From Marinobacterium rhizophilum (GTDB lineage: Bacteria > Pseudomonadota > Gammaproteobacteria > Pseudomonadales > Balneatricaceae): 64,000 bases of DNA. Where the stretch lies: the NCBI RefSeq assembly GCF_024397915.1, contig NZ_CP073347.1, positions 1,302,001 to 1,366,000 of the forward strand, read 5' to 3'. Below the pieces are notes generated by a model. That model saw only the letters and a list, made by a program, of their open reading frames with translations. It was not told the DNA's origin and searched no databases. How positions within the stretch are numbered: the first letter of the stretch is position 1; every line of letters begins with the position of its first letter. Positions 1 to 8,350 of the stretch are shown piece after piece. The position numbers were made by a program, and so were the translations under genes.

Positions 1-710
1 GGTGTCGCCAGCCCCTCCATGCGCGACGCCAGGTGAATCGACTGCCCCACCGGCTCATAGTCGGCCCGCAGATCCTCGGTGTGGATCGAGCGCAGCACTA
101 CTTCGCCGGTATGGATGCCGACCCGGATCTGCAGCGGTATCTCCTGCTCCAGACGCACCCGGTCAGCATAGCGCTGCATGGATTCCTGCATGCGCAACGC
201 CGCATAGAGCGCCCGCTGTGGGTGATCCTCGTGGGCGATGGGGGCGCCGAACAGCGCCAGGATGCCATCGCCCAGCGACTTGGCGACATAGCCCTCGTAG
301 TGGTGCACCGCCTCCATCATCAGCCCCAGGATCGGATCGATCAGGTTGCGCACCTGCTCCGGGTCAAGGCCCTGAATCAGCGCCGTGGAGCCTGCCATGT
401 CGGCGAAGAGCGCGGTGACAATCTTGCGTTCACCGCCGGCCCCGCCCCGCGCCCGCAGCGCCGCCTGCTCGGCGATAATGCGTTCGGCCAGGTGCCGGGG
501 CGTATAGTGAATGGGGGCGATAACCGCGGGCGCGGGCGCGACCGCCGTGGTGACGGTCTGCGCCAGCGGCGCACCACAGTCATCGCAGAACTTGGCGGCG
601 ACTCTCAGGGCATGGCCGCAACGCGGACAGCTGGGCGCCAGAGCAGCCCCGCACTGATTGCAGAACTTCGCTCCCCGGGGATTATCGAACCCGCATCCGG
701 CGCAACGCAT
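1..710 (-). CDS. Class III adenylate/guanylate cyclase with N-terminal zinc ribbons (partial, runs off the window)
   Basis: The reading frame is open from an ATG at 710 to the window edge (236 codons, C-terminus missing). The N-terminus carries two zinc-ribbon-like CxxC pairs (CAGCG/FCNQCG and CPRCG/FCDDCG, residues 3-46). After a proline/alanine linker comes a class III cyclase catalytic domain from about residue 95: TALFADMAGST holds the first metal-binding Asp, SLGDGILALFG the second, and VGIHTGEV follows. Family members of this layout often continue into an AAA/NB-ARC-like ATPase and TPR repeats, which would lie outside the window. The expected product is cAMP or cGMP. It is divergent from the LysR gene at 920. 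Confidence 0.85.
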   Translation of the reverse strand, partial: MRCAGCGFDNPRGAKFCNQCGAALAPSCPRCGHALRVAAKFCDDCGAPLAQTVTTAVAPAPAVIAPIHYTPRHLAERIIAEQAALRARGGAGGERKIVTALFADMAGSTALIQGLDPEQVRNLIDPILGLMMEAVHHYEGYVAKSLGDGILALFGAPIAHEDHPQRALYAALRMQESMQRYADRVRLEQEIPLQIRVGIHTGEVVLRSIHTEDLRADYEPVGQSIHLASRMEGLAT

Positions 711-731
711 GGGACCCTCGCGTTTGGTGGC

Positions 732-788
732 AACTGACGCAGTCCGCAGCGCCCTGTCGCGGCTAACGCGGCGCTGCGGCTGTCAGTT
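732..788. repeat. Imperfect inverted repeat between the cyclase and LysR genes
   Basis: AACTGAC (732-738) followed by CCGCAGCGCC (744-753) is mirrored by GGCGCTGCGG (770-779) and GTCAGTT (782-788). This gives a two-part stem of 10 and 7 bp with a small asymmetric bulge. It lies 22 bp upstream of the cyclase start and could be an operator or a 5'UTR hairpin. No T-tract follows, so it is not a standard terminator. Confidence 0.5.
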
Positions 789-919
789 ACAGCATAGCCG
801 GCATCAGGGCAGACCCCGGTTACAGCGCCTTGACCCCGGGCCATCACCCGCAGTGGATTCAGAGGTTACATTGAGCAATAATTCAGTAACGATTGATACT
901 TTGATAAGAGGTTAGGTAT

Positions 920-1855
920 ATGAGCGCCCACCACCACAGCCTGCCGAACCTGGCCGACTTCGACCTGCGCCTGTTGCGGGTGTTTCACGCCGTGGTACAC
1001 AACAAGGGTTTTGCCGCTGCGCAGGATGAGCTGGGAGTGTCGCAGTCCACCATCAGCATCCAGATCGGCCAGCTGGAGGATCGCCTGGGCATGCGCCTGT
1101 GCGAACGCGGCCGCAAGGGTTTTCACCTGACCGAAGAGGGACAGATCGTATTCGATGCTTCCCTCAGCCTGTTCCGCGCGGTGGAGAACTTTCGCGGCAT
1201 GGTGGGCAGTACCCGGGGCCAGCTGATCGGCGAGGTGCATTTCGGTATCGTCGACGCCATTGCCAGCAACCAGGCGCTCAACCTGCACCGGGGCATTGGC
1301 GACTTTGCCGCGCTCGCGCCCGAGGTGAAACTGCATATCAACCTGTCGTCCCCCCAGGAGCTGCTGCAGGGCCTGATGGAGGAACACTACCACGCCATCC
1401 TCTCCCCCATGTCTCGGCTGCACAGTTCCGTGCGTTTCATTCCGACCTTTCGCGAGCAGCAGACACTCTATTGCGGCCTCGGTCATCCGCTGTTCGAGCT
1501 GCCATCCCGTGAACTGAACACCGAGATGATCAGCCAGCACGCCTATGCCGGCCGCTCCTACATGCGCGACTGGCAACCGCCGCAGGAAATCGAGTTCAGG
1601 CACCAGGCCACCGCCTCCCATATGGAGAGCATCGCCCTGATGATTCTGTCCGGCGGCTACCTCGGCTACCTGCCCTCCCACTACGCCGCCCGCTGGGTCG
1701 AGGCCAAGCAAATGCGCCCGCTGCTGGAGGACCAGCTGTCCTACCACGAGCAGTTTTACCTGGCCTACCGCAAGAGCGAGCGCAACCGCGCCGCCCAGGC
1801 CTTCGCCCAGTGCATTCGCCAGCAGATGGAAACAGACCCCGGCGCCGATGACTGA
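920..1855 (+). CDS. LysR-family transcriptional regulator
   Basis: 311 residues, the usual size for LysR regulators. The N-terminal winged helix-turn-helix spans about residues 10-68 (DLRLLRVFHAVVHN; LGVSQSTISIQIGQLE; LCERGRKGFHLTEEG), followed by a periplasmic-binding-protein-like effector domain. The ATG at 920 has AGAGG about 11 bases upstream. The gene is divergent from the cyclase and convergent with the NCS1 permease, which it may regulate. The effector is unknown: the C-terminal domain shows no feature that identifies it. Confidence 0.9.
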   Translation: MSAHHHSLPNLADFDLRLLRVFHAVVHNKGFAAAQDELGVSQSTISIQIGQLEDRLGMRLCERGRKGFHLTEEGQIVFDASLSLFRAVENFRGMVGSTRGQLIGEVHFGIVDAIASNQALNLHRGIGDFAALAPEVKLHINLSSPQELLQGLMEEHYHAILSPMSRLHSSVRFIPTFREQQTLYCGLGHPLFELPSRELNTEMISQHAYAGRSYMRDWQPPQEIEFRHQATASHMESIALMILSGGYLGYLPSHYAARWVEAKQMRPLLEDQLSYHEQFYLAYRKSERNRAAQAFAQCIRQQMETDPGADD

Positions 1856-1865
1856 GGCCAGACGC

Positions 1866-1905
1866 AAAAAGGGTGGCAACGCCACAAGACGCTGCCACCC
1901 TTTTA
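1866..1905 (+). terminator. Rho-independent terminator after the LysR gene
   Basis: AAAAAGGGTGGCA (1866-1878) pairs with TGCCACCCTTTT (1893-1904). The A-rich and T-rich flanks allow function on both strands, so it could also end the convergent permease transcript. Confidence 0.85.
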
Positions 1906-1907
1906 TT

Positions 1908-1928
1908 CTGCTTACTGCTTACTGCTTA
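1908..1928. repeat. Heptanucleotide tandem repeat (CTGCTTA, three copies)
   Basis: Three perfect copies of CTGCTTA, with a diverged fourth (CGGCTCA), lie between the LysR terminator and the stop codon of the permease. It is one of four 7-bp tandem repeats in the window that have different unit sequences but the same location type, next to a gene end. Confidence 0.9.
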
Positions 1929-1942
1929 CGGCTCATTGCCCA

Positions 1943-3418
1943 TCATTCGGCTCTCACCGCCGACTGCAGGTCGGCGGGCACGCGGGTTTCGGCCGCGCCG
2001 GGGTAATCACCCCAGCCGAACCGGGCAACCAGCAGCCGCGTGAGCAGGATATGGACCACCGCCGCCAGCGCGCAGGACGGCAGGGATGCCGTCACCAGGG
2101 CAAAGATTGCCGAGTTGTCCAGGGTCTGCGGATTGAAGATCAGCACATAGACCGCGAAGCCTGCCACCAGCGCCACCACCGCCGCCGGGTTGAAGCCACG
2201 CCAGTAGCGAAAGGCCGACTGCTGCGCCGGTGCAAAGATGTGGCGCAGGCTGACCCGCTGGCGGCGCAGGATAAAGAAGTCGGCAATGCCGATACCGGCC
2301 AGTGCGCTGTTCAAGGCCGAGGTCCAGACCAGGAAGATAAAGAAGCCATCATAGATACCGGGCAGCGTGAAGATGATGATCACCGGTACCACGCAGAACA
2401 GCACCACCAGCAGTTCCCATTTCAGCGCGCGCAGGCGTGAGCCGACCACCTGCCTCAGCCCGACGATCGAGGTATAAAGAATATTGGCCATGCTGGTGAC
2501 ATTGGCGAAGGCCACAAACCCGAGTGCCACTATGCCAAAGGCGAAGCCGCCGATCTGCGTCATCCACACGGTGGGGTCACTGTCACCGAACCTGGCCGCC
2601 GCCAGCAGGCCAACCACCTCGCCGAGAACCGCCGCACCGAAGACACCGATCATGTTCGGCCACAGGGCCGTGCGTTGGTTCTTGCTCAGGCGTGCCAGGT
2701 TGCCGATATAGGGCCACCAGGAGAAACCCGCCGCCATGTTCACTTCCACCGCGATAATGAAATTGAGCTTGGGGTCCTCAAAGGGAGCGTCCAGCGCCGG
2801 CAAGGCCATGAGCTCGGCAAAACTGCTGTTACTGAAGATCAGGTACAGCATCACACCCATGATGATAACCAGCGTCGGCGCGAGAATGGTGTTGAACACC
2901 TTGATCGAGGTGGGCCCCCTGGCGACGATAAAGGCGGTCAGGCCGATGGCGAAAAAGGCGGCCAGGTAGACCAGCAGCCCCTGGGGTTCTGCCACCCGCT
3001 CGGTCACCAGCCCGGTCAGGCTGTCGATGGAGCGCCCGAACATCAGTCCCAGTACCGCCAGCCAGCCCATGGTCAGAAAGACCACCGCCAGCAGGTAGAC
3101 CAGCCGGCTGCCGTTGGCGCCGAACATGCTTCGCAGGAAGGTAAATTGCTCGGTACCGTACTTGCCGCTGGCGACACAGGTCGACAGCGCCATGATCAGC
3201 ACACCCAGGATGTTGCCGATGATGATGGCGGCGATGCCGGCCTGAACACCCACGAAGAGTGCGGTGGCGCCGCCGATCAGGAACGCCCAGGTGGCAATGG
3301 CCAGGGCGGAGTTGGCGTAGGTGAATTCCCAGAAACCCCACATCCGCTCGCTGGGCAGCAGCGGGGTGTCGCCGCGCTCGGCGGCCAGTTTAAGCTCTGC
3401 ATTTTGCTTCGATGACAT
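1943..3418 (-). CDS. NCS1-type purine/cytosine permease family transporter
   Basis: 491 residues with about twelve hydrophobic segments. The N-terminal block (ERMWGFWEFTYANSALAIATW) and the later FSWWPYIGNLARLSK stretch are typical of nucleobase:cation symporter-1 (CodB-like) proteins. The ATG at 3418 is preferred over the in-frame ATG at 3433 because it falls two bases after the stop of the small upstream gene (TGA-GC-ATG), which indicates translational coupling. The substrate is probably a nucleobase, hydantoin or similar ring compound; this cannot be fixed from sequence. Confidence 0.8.
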   Translation of the reverse strand: MSSKQNAELKLAAERGDTPLLPSERMWGFWEFTYANSALAIATWAFLIGGATALFVGVQAGIAAIIIGNILGVLIMALSTCVASGKYGTEQFTFLRSMFGANGSRLVYLLAVVFLTMGWLAVLGLMFGRSIDSLTGLVTERVAEPQGLLVYLAAFFAIGLTAFIVARGPTSIKVFNTILAPTLVIIMGVMLYLIFSNSSFAELMALPALDAPFEDPKLNFIIAVEVNMAAGFSWWPYIGNLARLSKNQRTALWPNMIGVFGAAVLGEVVGLLAAARFGDSDPTVWMTQIGGFAFGIVALGFVAFANVTSMANILYTSIVGLRQVVGSRLRALKWELLVVLFCVVPVIIIFTLPGIYDGFFIFLVWTSALNSALAGIGIADFFILRRQRVSLRHIFAPAQQSAFRYWRGFNPAAVVALVAGFAVYVLIFNPQTLDNSAIFALVTASLPSCALAAVVHILLTRLLVARFGWGDYPGAAETRVPADLQSAVRAE

Positions 3419-3420
3419 GC

Positions 3421-3621
3421 TCAGTACCCCCACACAAAGAACGTGATCACAAGCCCGAGCGTGAGCAGGGCTATCGCCGTGTAGTCCGTGGCACCGAGGG
3501 CACCCGGCCAGTTACCGCTGGCTTCCAGCTCTTCGTAAACGCGTATTCGCCGCTCGAGATCCTCGGCGCGCTCCGCTTGCCCGGGGGTCGGTACAGGTCG
3601 ATCGCTAGTCTGTGTTGCCAT
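3421..3621 (-). CDS. Small single-pass membrane protein coupled to the NCS1 permease
   Basis: 66 residues. The ATG at 3621 has a strong ribosome-binding site (AGGAGAAAAAG). Longer in-frame starts exist but have no such site. Residues 1-44 are charged and predicted helical (AERAEDLERRIRVYEELEA). Residues about 45-66 form one transmembrane helix ending in FFVWGY. The stop lies two bases before the permease start. I do not recognise a named family. Position and topology resemble small accessory subunits of secondary transporters, so a stabilising or regulatory subunit is a reasonable guess. Confidence 0.75.
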   Translation of the reverse strand: MATQTSDRPVPTPGQAERAEDLERRIRVYEELEASGNWPGALGATDYTAIALLTLGLVITFFVWGY

Positions 3622-3692
3622 CTTTTTCTCCTGGCTTTTTATAATTATCGGAGAGAGGCCGCAAACCCCTCCTGCCTGCAGTATGGAAAAGG

Positions 3693-3722
3693 GGTATAGG
3701 TTGAACAATATCGCGGTATCAA
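3693..3722 (-). promoter_or_regulatory. Sigma-70-like promoter for the small protein-permease operon
   Basis: On the minus strand, TTGATA (3722-3717) and TATACC (3698-3693) are separated by 18 bases. They lie about 70 bases upstream of the start at 3621. Confidence 0.5.
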
Positions 3723-3813
3723 TGTATACTTTCACAAAAGCCTATGTAAAACCGGATGACCAAGGCTTCAGTAACAGTTTGGGCCCATCGACCTGTTCTG
3801 ACCACTTTGCCGT

Positions 3814-4818
3814 TCACAGCCAGTGCTCGGCGTGCGCTCGAAGCTGCCTCAGCAACCCCCGGACATGGTCCAGCTGATCCCGCGCATCCTGCAGCTCCCG
3901 TGCCAGCAACCCTTCCAGATCGGCGGCCGGCGCGAGCTCGGTTTCACTGAACGCCCGGTACGGTATCCAGGGGTCCGGCGCTTCAGCGGCAAAACGCAGC
4001 GGCGGCGCGTAGTAGTCCACCTCCTCCTCCAGGCCGTAGGCGAGCACCTGGGGCTCGTCGTCCCCCAGCAGCAGCAGCTCCAGCAGCAGCCGCGCCATCG
4101 GCAGCTCGCCGTCCCCGCTGCGGCAGGCCCGGTGGCCCCAGCCCCCCCTTTCGCTGACCACCCGCGCATCCTTGATATGCACGTCGCTGATATGGGGTGC
4201 CATCCGCCGCAGCGCGTCCAGCGGCTGTTCCCAGGCATTGAGCATATTGGCGAAGTCAAACAGCAGCTTCAGATTGGGGTTGCCGACCGCCTCGACAATC
4301 CGTACCAGCTCATCGCCCTTGAGGTCTTCGTGCTGTTCCAGCGTAAAGCGAAACTGCCCGTGCGGGTCCAGCGTACTGAGCAGGCCCAGGTCCCGCACCG
4401 TCCAGGCCATGATCTCTGACACCCGGCCGGCATAGCGGGGATAACAGCGAATCGAGGTCGCCGCCAGCAGCCTGGCGATACGCACCGCCTCGCGCAGTTC
4501 GGCGCTATCGGTGGAACTGACTTCCAGATGAACCTCCAGCCCCTGCCGCTGCGCCAGTAACTGCAACGCCGCCAGGCGCCCATCGTCACAGTGGCGCAGG
4601 CTCAGGCTTTCACCGTCATCCAGGTGGATCTTGATGCCCTGGAGGCGGTGATCGCCAGCAAAGTGCAGCAGCTCCTCCACCCCAATCCGGTTGCAGCGAA
4701 AGTTCAGGTGAAAGGCATAGGCATGGGCAAAGAGCGGGATACGGCCGCTGCGCTCGATCAGCCGTCGTGCCTGCTCGGCCGTCAGCGCCGGCAGGGTAAG
4801 GTTCTGACTGTATGTCAT
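3814..4818 (-). CDS. Xylose-isomerase-like TIM barrel protein (sugar phosphate isomerase/epimerase family)
   Basis: 334 residues. Alternating strands and helices fit an AP-endonuclease-2/xylose-isomerase-like barrel. Candidate metal ligands are in VHLEVSS (Glu), LKLLFDFANML (Asp) and ISDVHIKDA (Asp, His). A charged helical tail (about residues 295-334) follows the barrel. The start overlaps the stop of the GntR gene by four bases (ATGA), so the two are co-translated. Related proteins isomerise or epimerise sugars, inositols or their derivatives. Here it may act on the carbon skeleton left after dephosphorylation of the substrate imported by the adjacent ABC system, which is inference. Confidence 0.75.
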   Translation of the reverse strand: MTYSQNLTLPALTAEQARRLIERSGRIPLFAHAYAFHLNFRCNRIGVEELLHFAGDHRLQGIKIHLDDGESLSLRHCDDGRLAALQLLAQRQGLEVHLEVSSTDSAELREAVRIARLLAATSIRCYPRYAGRVSEIMAWTVRDLGLLSTLDPHGQFRFTLEQHEDLKGDELVRIVEAVGNPNLKLLFDFANMLNAWEQPLDALRRMAPHISDVHIKDARVVSERGGWGHRACRSGDGELPMARLLLELLLLGDDEPQVLAYGLEEEVDYYAPPLRFAAEAPDPWIPYRAFSETELAPAADLEGLLARELQDARDQLDHVRGLLRQLRAHAEHWL

Positions 4819-5543
4819 TGGATAGCCTCCGGTGAGAATTGCAGTTCCAGGCCCTCAAAGCGCCAGAATTCGCGGTCGATCTGCAGAATGCGGCCCTGCT
4901 CGTCGGTCTTGACCCGCTTGATATAGAGTCCCGGCGCACCGCGGCTACAGCCCAGCAACTGTTGTGCCACGCCCTCCAGCCGGACCGGCCGCACCATCAG
5001 GTGCGCCAGTTTCGGCCGGATACCGAACGCCTGCTCCCAGACCTCGGTAAAGGATCTGCCGTCCAGCCTGGACGGATACTCCGGCGCCGCGACACAGTTG
5101 AGCAGCACATCATGAACAAAGAGCCGGTGCCCGTTGAGCGCCCCCCAGCCGAACACCCGAAACAGCGGGTCCCCGACAGCGATACCGAAATCCGCAGCCT
5201 GTTCGGCATCCGCCGCAATGCGTTCCTGCTCCAGATCCTGCCAGCTGGCATCGCCCTGGTCGCGCGCGGCACGCTCGTAACTGACGTGGCTCAGGGGGTC
5301 ATAGACATAACGCGGTTGCGCGGCAAACCAGCCCCGGCGGTCAAGCCGAAAGACCGCCCCTTCATGCTCCAGTGCCAGCAAGGCCTGGCGCAGCGACATC
5401 CGTTTAACACCCAGGGTGGCGCACAGCTCCCGCTCCGGCGGCAGTTTCTCGCCGGCCTGCCAGCGCTGTGCCTGCAACGCCCGCTGCAAGGCCTGCAGGG
5501 CGATAGCGGCCGATGTTTGGGTCATCGTCGATTCTGTTTCCAT
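4815..5543 (-). CDS. GntR/UTRA regulator, PhnR-like (copy 1)
   Basis: 242 residues from the ATG at 5543, which is preceded by GGGAGATCAGGGT. The winged HTH (KLPPERELCATLGVKRMSLR) is followed by DRRGWF...YDP, a pattern I associate with the phosphonate-utilisation regulator PhnR branch of the HutC/UTRA subfamily, and then by a UTRA ligand-binding domain ending IQIDREFWRFE. The gene is divergent from the ABC operon, with four palindromic operators in between, so autoregulation plus control of the importer is likely. It is a close paralogue of the gene at 15562-16287; the stretch GVKRMSLRQALLALE is identical in both. Confidence 0.88.
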   Translation of the reverse strand: METESTMTQTSAAIALQALQRALQAQRWQAGEKLPPERELCATLGVKRMSLRQALLALEHEGAVFRLDRRGWFAAQPRYVYDPLSHVSYERAARDQGDASWQDLEQERIAADAEQAADFGIAVGDPLFRVFGWGALNGHRLFVHDVLLNCVAAPEYPSRLDGRSFTEVWEQAFGIRPKLAHLMVRPVRLEGVAQQLLGCSRGAPGLYIKRVKTDEQGRILQIDREFWRFEGLELQFSPEAIQ

Positions 5544-5582
5544 ACCCTGATCTCCCCGCCATTCATACAAATGCAACATTTT

Positions 5583-5667
5583 TGGTTTAAACCATAATAA
5601 CCGAAACGTGGTTTAAACCATAAAACTTTCTGGTTTAAACCAAAATGTGGTGATATGGTTTAAACCA
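5583..5667. promoter_or_regulatory. Four perfect TGGTTTAAACCA operators
   Basis: Identical 12-bp palindromes occupy 5583-5594, 5609-5620, 5631-5642 and 5656-5667, with centre-to-centre spacings of 26, 22 and 25 bp. The site matches the GT-N4-AC type bound by HutC/UTRA-subfamily GntR proteins. It lies between the divergent GntR gene and the importer operon and was not noticed elsewhere in the window. The sites start 40 bp from the regulator start and end about 73 bp before the binding-protein start, so they can repress both promoters. Confidence 0.85.
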
Positions 5668-5740
5668 ATCCGGTGATGCACCCCGCGTTCATAACCGGAT
5701 TGGCGACCTGCTACCACAATAACAACTGGAGAATTGAAAG

Positions 5741-7288
5741 ATGAATCCAACCCCTCGCAGGCTCACGACCCTGCTGGCCGGCCTTCTGATGGGCGCTGCC
5801 GCCGGCACGACCCTGGCTGATGGCCGCCCGGATATCTCCGTGGCCGTCGCCAAAAACCCGGCCCGCCTCGACCCCATGGCCGAGAACAGCAACGTCAACG
5901 CCCGAGTGATGAAAAACGTCCTGGAAACCCTGATTTACACCGACAGCCAGCACAAGGGCGCGCTCAAACCGGGCCTGGCCGAAAGCTGGCGACTGATCGA
6001 CAACAAAACCCTGGAATTCGGCCTGCGACAGAATGTGCAGTGCCATAACGGCGAAACCTTCGATGCCGAGGATGTCGCCTTCAGCCTGGGACGCGAGCGC
6101 TTCCTCGGTGAGCAGGCGCCGGGCTGGGCCATCGGGCAGCCTTACCTGGGCGGCCTGGAGCAGGTCGAGGTGGTAAACGCCCATACCGTACGGATCCACT
6201 TCCAGCAGGAAGACCCGTTGCTGGAACTGCGTTTCGCCAACTGGATGAGCGAGATGGTCTGCAAGGACGCGTACGAGGCCGCCGGCAGCTGGGAGAACTG
6301 GCTCAAGCAACCGGTGGGCACGGGCCCCTACCGGCTGGCGGAGGTCAAGTATGGTGACTACATCAGACTGGAGGCCTTCGATCAGTACTGGGGCGAGCAG
6401 GCCCCTGCGAAAAGCGTGACCTTCAAGGAGGTGCCGGAGATCGCAGCGCGCATCGCCGGCCTCAAGACCGGCGAGTACGATATTGTCACCGAGCTGACCC
6501 CGGATCAGTTCACCCTGCTGCAGGATGATCCCGATACCCGCATCGCCGGCGGCCCGGTACGCATTATTCGCGTTATTGCATTCGACGAGCAGCATCCACA
6601 ACTGCAGGACCCGAAAGTGCGCCAGGCGCTCAGCCATGCCATCGACCGGCAACTGATCGTCGATGCCCTCTACCAGGGCCACGCCAGCGTGCCCAACGGC
6701 CTGCAGATGGAGGTGTTTGGAGACCTCTATGTCGCCGACCACCAGGGCACCCCCTACGACCCCGACAGGGCCCGCCAGCTGTTGAAGGAAGCCGGTTATA
6801 ACGGTGAGGAGATCTCCTACCGTTATTTGCAGGACTACTACACCGGCGAGGTCAACACCGCCCAGATCCTGGTCGACATGTGGCGCCAGGTTGGCCTCAA
6901 CGTCAAGCTGGAGCTGAAAGAGAACTGGGGCCAGATCGAGGACGCCCCCGAGGGTCGCGGTATTTTCAACTGGTCCAATAGCGCCGAGTACCCCGATCCC
7001 CTGGGCCAGATTTACCGTCTGTACGGCCCCGAAGGCTGGTTCCAGCGCAACCAAACCTACAGCAGCGACGCCTTTAACGAGTGGGGCGAACAGCTCAAGA
7101 GCACCGACAAGCGCCAGCGCGTCCAGGCGATGCGCGAACTGCTGGAGATCTACGAGCGCCAGGATCCGCCCGGCACCTACCTGCACACCCTGCCGATGCT
7201 GTACGGCGTGCGCGCACAGCTGCAATGGACCCCGACCGATAACCCGTTCATGGACCTGGGCGCCCGCATGCTGCGGATCAGGGGCTGA
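5741..7288 (+). CDS. ABC transporter substrate-binding protein, family 5 (dipeptide/oligopeptide type)
   Basis: 515 residues. A Sec signal peptide (residues 1-26) has a likely cleavage site before DGRPDIS. The SBP_bac_5 fold is shown by LAESWRLIDNKTLEFGLRQ, VGTGPYRLAEV and VRQALSHAIDRQLIV. The ATG at 5741 has GGAG ten bases upstream. It is the first gene of the importer operon and lies just downstream of the four operators. Family 5 proteins bind peptides, nickel, opines, glycosides and other bulky solutes. In this context a phosphorylated or phosphono compound is suspected, but that is inference. Confidence 0.9.
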   Translation: MNPTPRRLTTLLAGLLMGAAAGTTLADGRPDISVAVAKNPARLDPMAENSNVNARVMKNVLETLIYTDSQHKGALKPGLAESWRLIDNKTLEFGLRQNVQCHNGETFDAEDVAFSLGRERFLGEQAPGWAIGQPYLGGLEQVEVVNAHTVRIHFQQEDPLLELRFANWMSEMVCKDAYEAAGSWENWLKQPVGTGPYRLAEVKYGDYIRLEAFDQYWGEQAPAKSVTFKEVPEIAARIAGLKTGEYDIVTELTPDQFTLLQDDPDTRIAGGPVRIIRVIAFDEQHPQLQDPKVRQALSHAIDRQLIVDALYQGHASVPNGLQMEVFGDLYVADHQGTPYDPDRARQLLKEAGYNGEEISYRYLQDYYTGEVNTAQILVDMWRQVGLNVKLELKENWGQIEDAPEGRGIFNWSNSAEYPDPLGQIYRLYGPEGWFQRNQTYSSDAFNEWGEQLKSTDKRQRVQAMRELLEIYERQDPPGTYLHTLPMLYGVRAQLQWTPTDNPFMDLGARMLRIRG

Positions 7289-7357
7289 CGCCGGGCAATC
7301 CATCCTGAATAAACCGGGCGGGCCATACCCGCCCCTTCAACCGTATCAGGAGTTGTT

Positions 7358-8350
7358 ATGCAACCCTTGCTGGAAACCCGAGACCTGCATGTCTCTTTCG
7401 TGACGGACGACACCGCCACCCAGGTGGTGCGCGGCATCGACCTGAACGTCGGTCGGGGCGAGATTATCGGCCTGGTGGGCGAGAGCGGCAGTGGCAAGAG
7501 CGTCACCTGCATGGCCGCAATGGGCCTGCTGGATGGCAACGCCCGCCTTGATGGAGAAATCCGCTGGAACGGCGAACGGCTGCACAGCCAGGACGACACC
7601 GCCATGAGCGCCCTGCGCGGCAAGGCGCTGGCGATGATTTTCCAGGATCCGATGAGTGCGCTGAACCCGGTGCAGACCCTTGGCAAACAGCTCTACGAAG
7701 CCATCCAGCTGCACAGCACCCGGCGACTTGGCCGCAGCGAACTGAAACAGCGCGCCATCCAACTGCTCAGCGATGTCGGCGTACCGGCGCCCGAACAGCG
7801 CCTCAAGGCCTACCCGCACCAGCTATCGGGCGGCCTGAACCAGCGCCTGGTGATCGCCATGATGCTGGCGGGCGACCCCAGCCTGCTGATCGCCGACGAG
7901 CCGACCACGGCACTGGATGTCACGGTCCAGGCCCAGATCATCGACCTGCTGCGCAGGCTGCGCGACCAGCGTGGCATGTCCATTATCCTGGTGACGCACG
8001 ACCTGGGCGTTGTGGCACAAAGCTGCGACCGGGTGCTGGTGATGTACTGCGGGCGTGTCGTCGAAAGCGGCCCGGTCAGGGCGGTATTTAACAATGCGCG
8101 CCACCCCTATACCCGCGGCCTGCTGGCATCGCTCCCCAGCATCGACAGCAGCGACGTTGCCCTGACCCCGATCCCGGGCGTCGTGCCGCAACCCGACGCC
8201 TTCGGCGAAGGTTGTGCCTTTGCGCCGCGCTGTCCGCAGGCGTCCGAGCGCTGCTACCGCGAGTCACCGGCCGCGCAGCACAGCCCGGACCCACATCGAT
8301 TTAGCTGCTTCTTCCCCCTGCCCCTGCAACAGAGCCGAGCACCGTCATGA
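7358..8350 (+). CDS. ABC transporter ATPase, DppD-like
   Basis: 330 residues. Walker A is GESGSGKS, the signature is LSGGLNQR (Leu-Asn where most Dpp/Opp ATPases have Met-Gln), Walker B is LLIADEPTTALD, and a switch His lies in LVTHDLG. The C-terminal oligopeptide-ABC domain has a cysteine cluster (GEGCAFAPRCPQASERC) that in DppD/DppF-type ATPases can hold an iron-sulphur cluster. It overlaps the next gene by four bases and is the first of the two ATPases of this importer. Confidence 0.92.
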   Translation: MQPLLETRDLHVSFVTDDTATQVVRGIDLNVGRGEIIGLVGESGSGKSVTCMAAMGLLDGNARLDGEIRWNGERLHSQDDTAMSALRGKALAMIFQDPMSALNPVQTLGKQLYEAIQLHSTRRLGRSELKQRAIQLLSDVGVPAPEQRLKAYPHQLSGGLNQRLVIAMMLAGDPSLLIADEPTTALDVTVQAQIIDLLRRLRDQRGMSIILVTHDLGVVAQSCDRVLVMYCGRVVESGPVRAVFNNARHPYTRGLLASLPSIDSSDVALTPIPGVVPQPDAFGEGCAFAPRCPQASERCYRESPAAQHSPDPHRFSCFFPLPLQQSRAPS

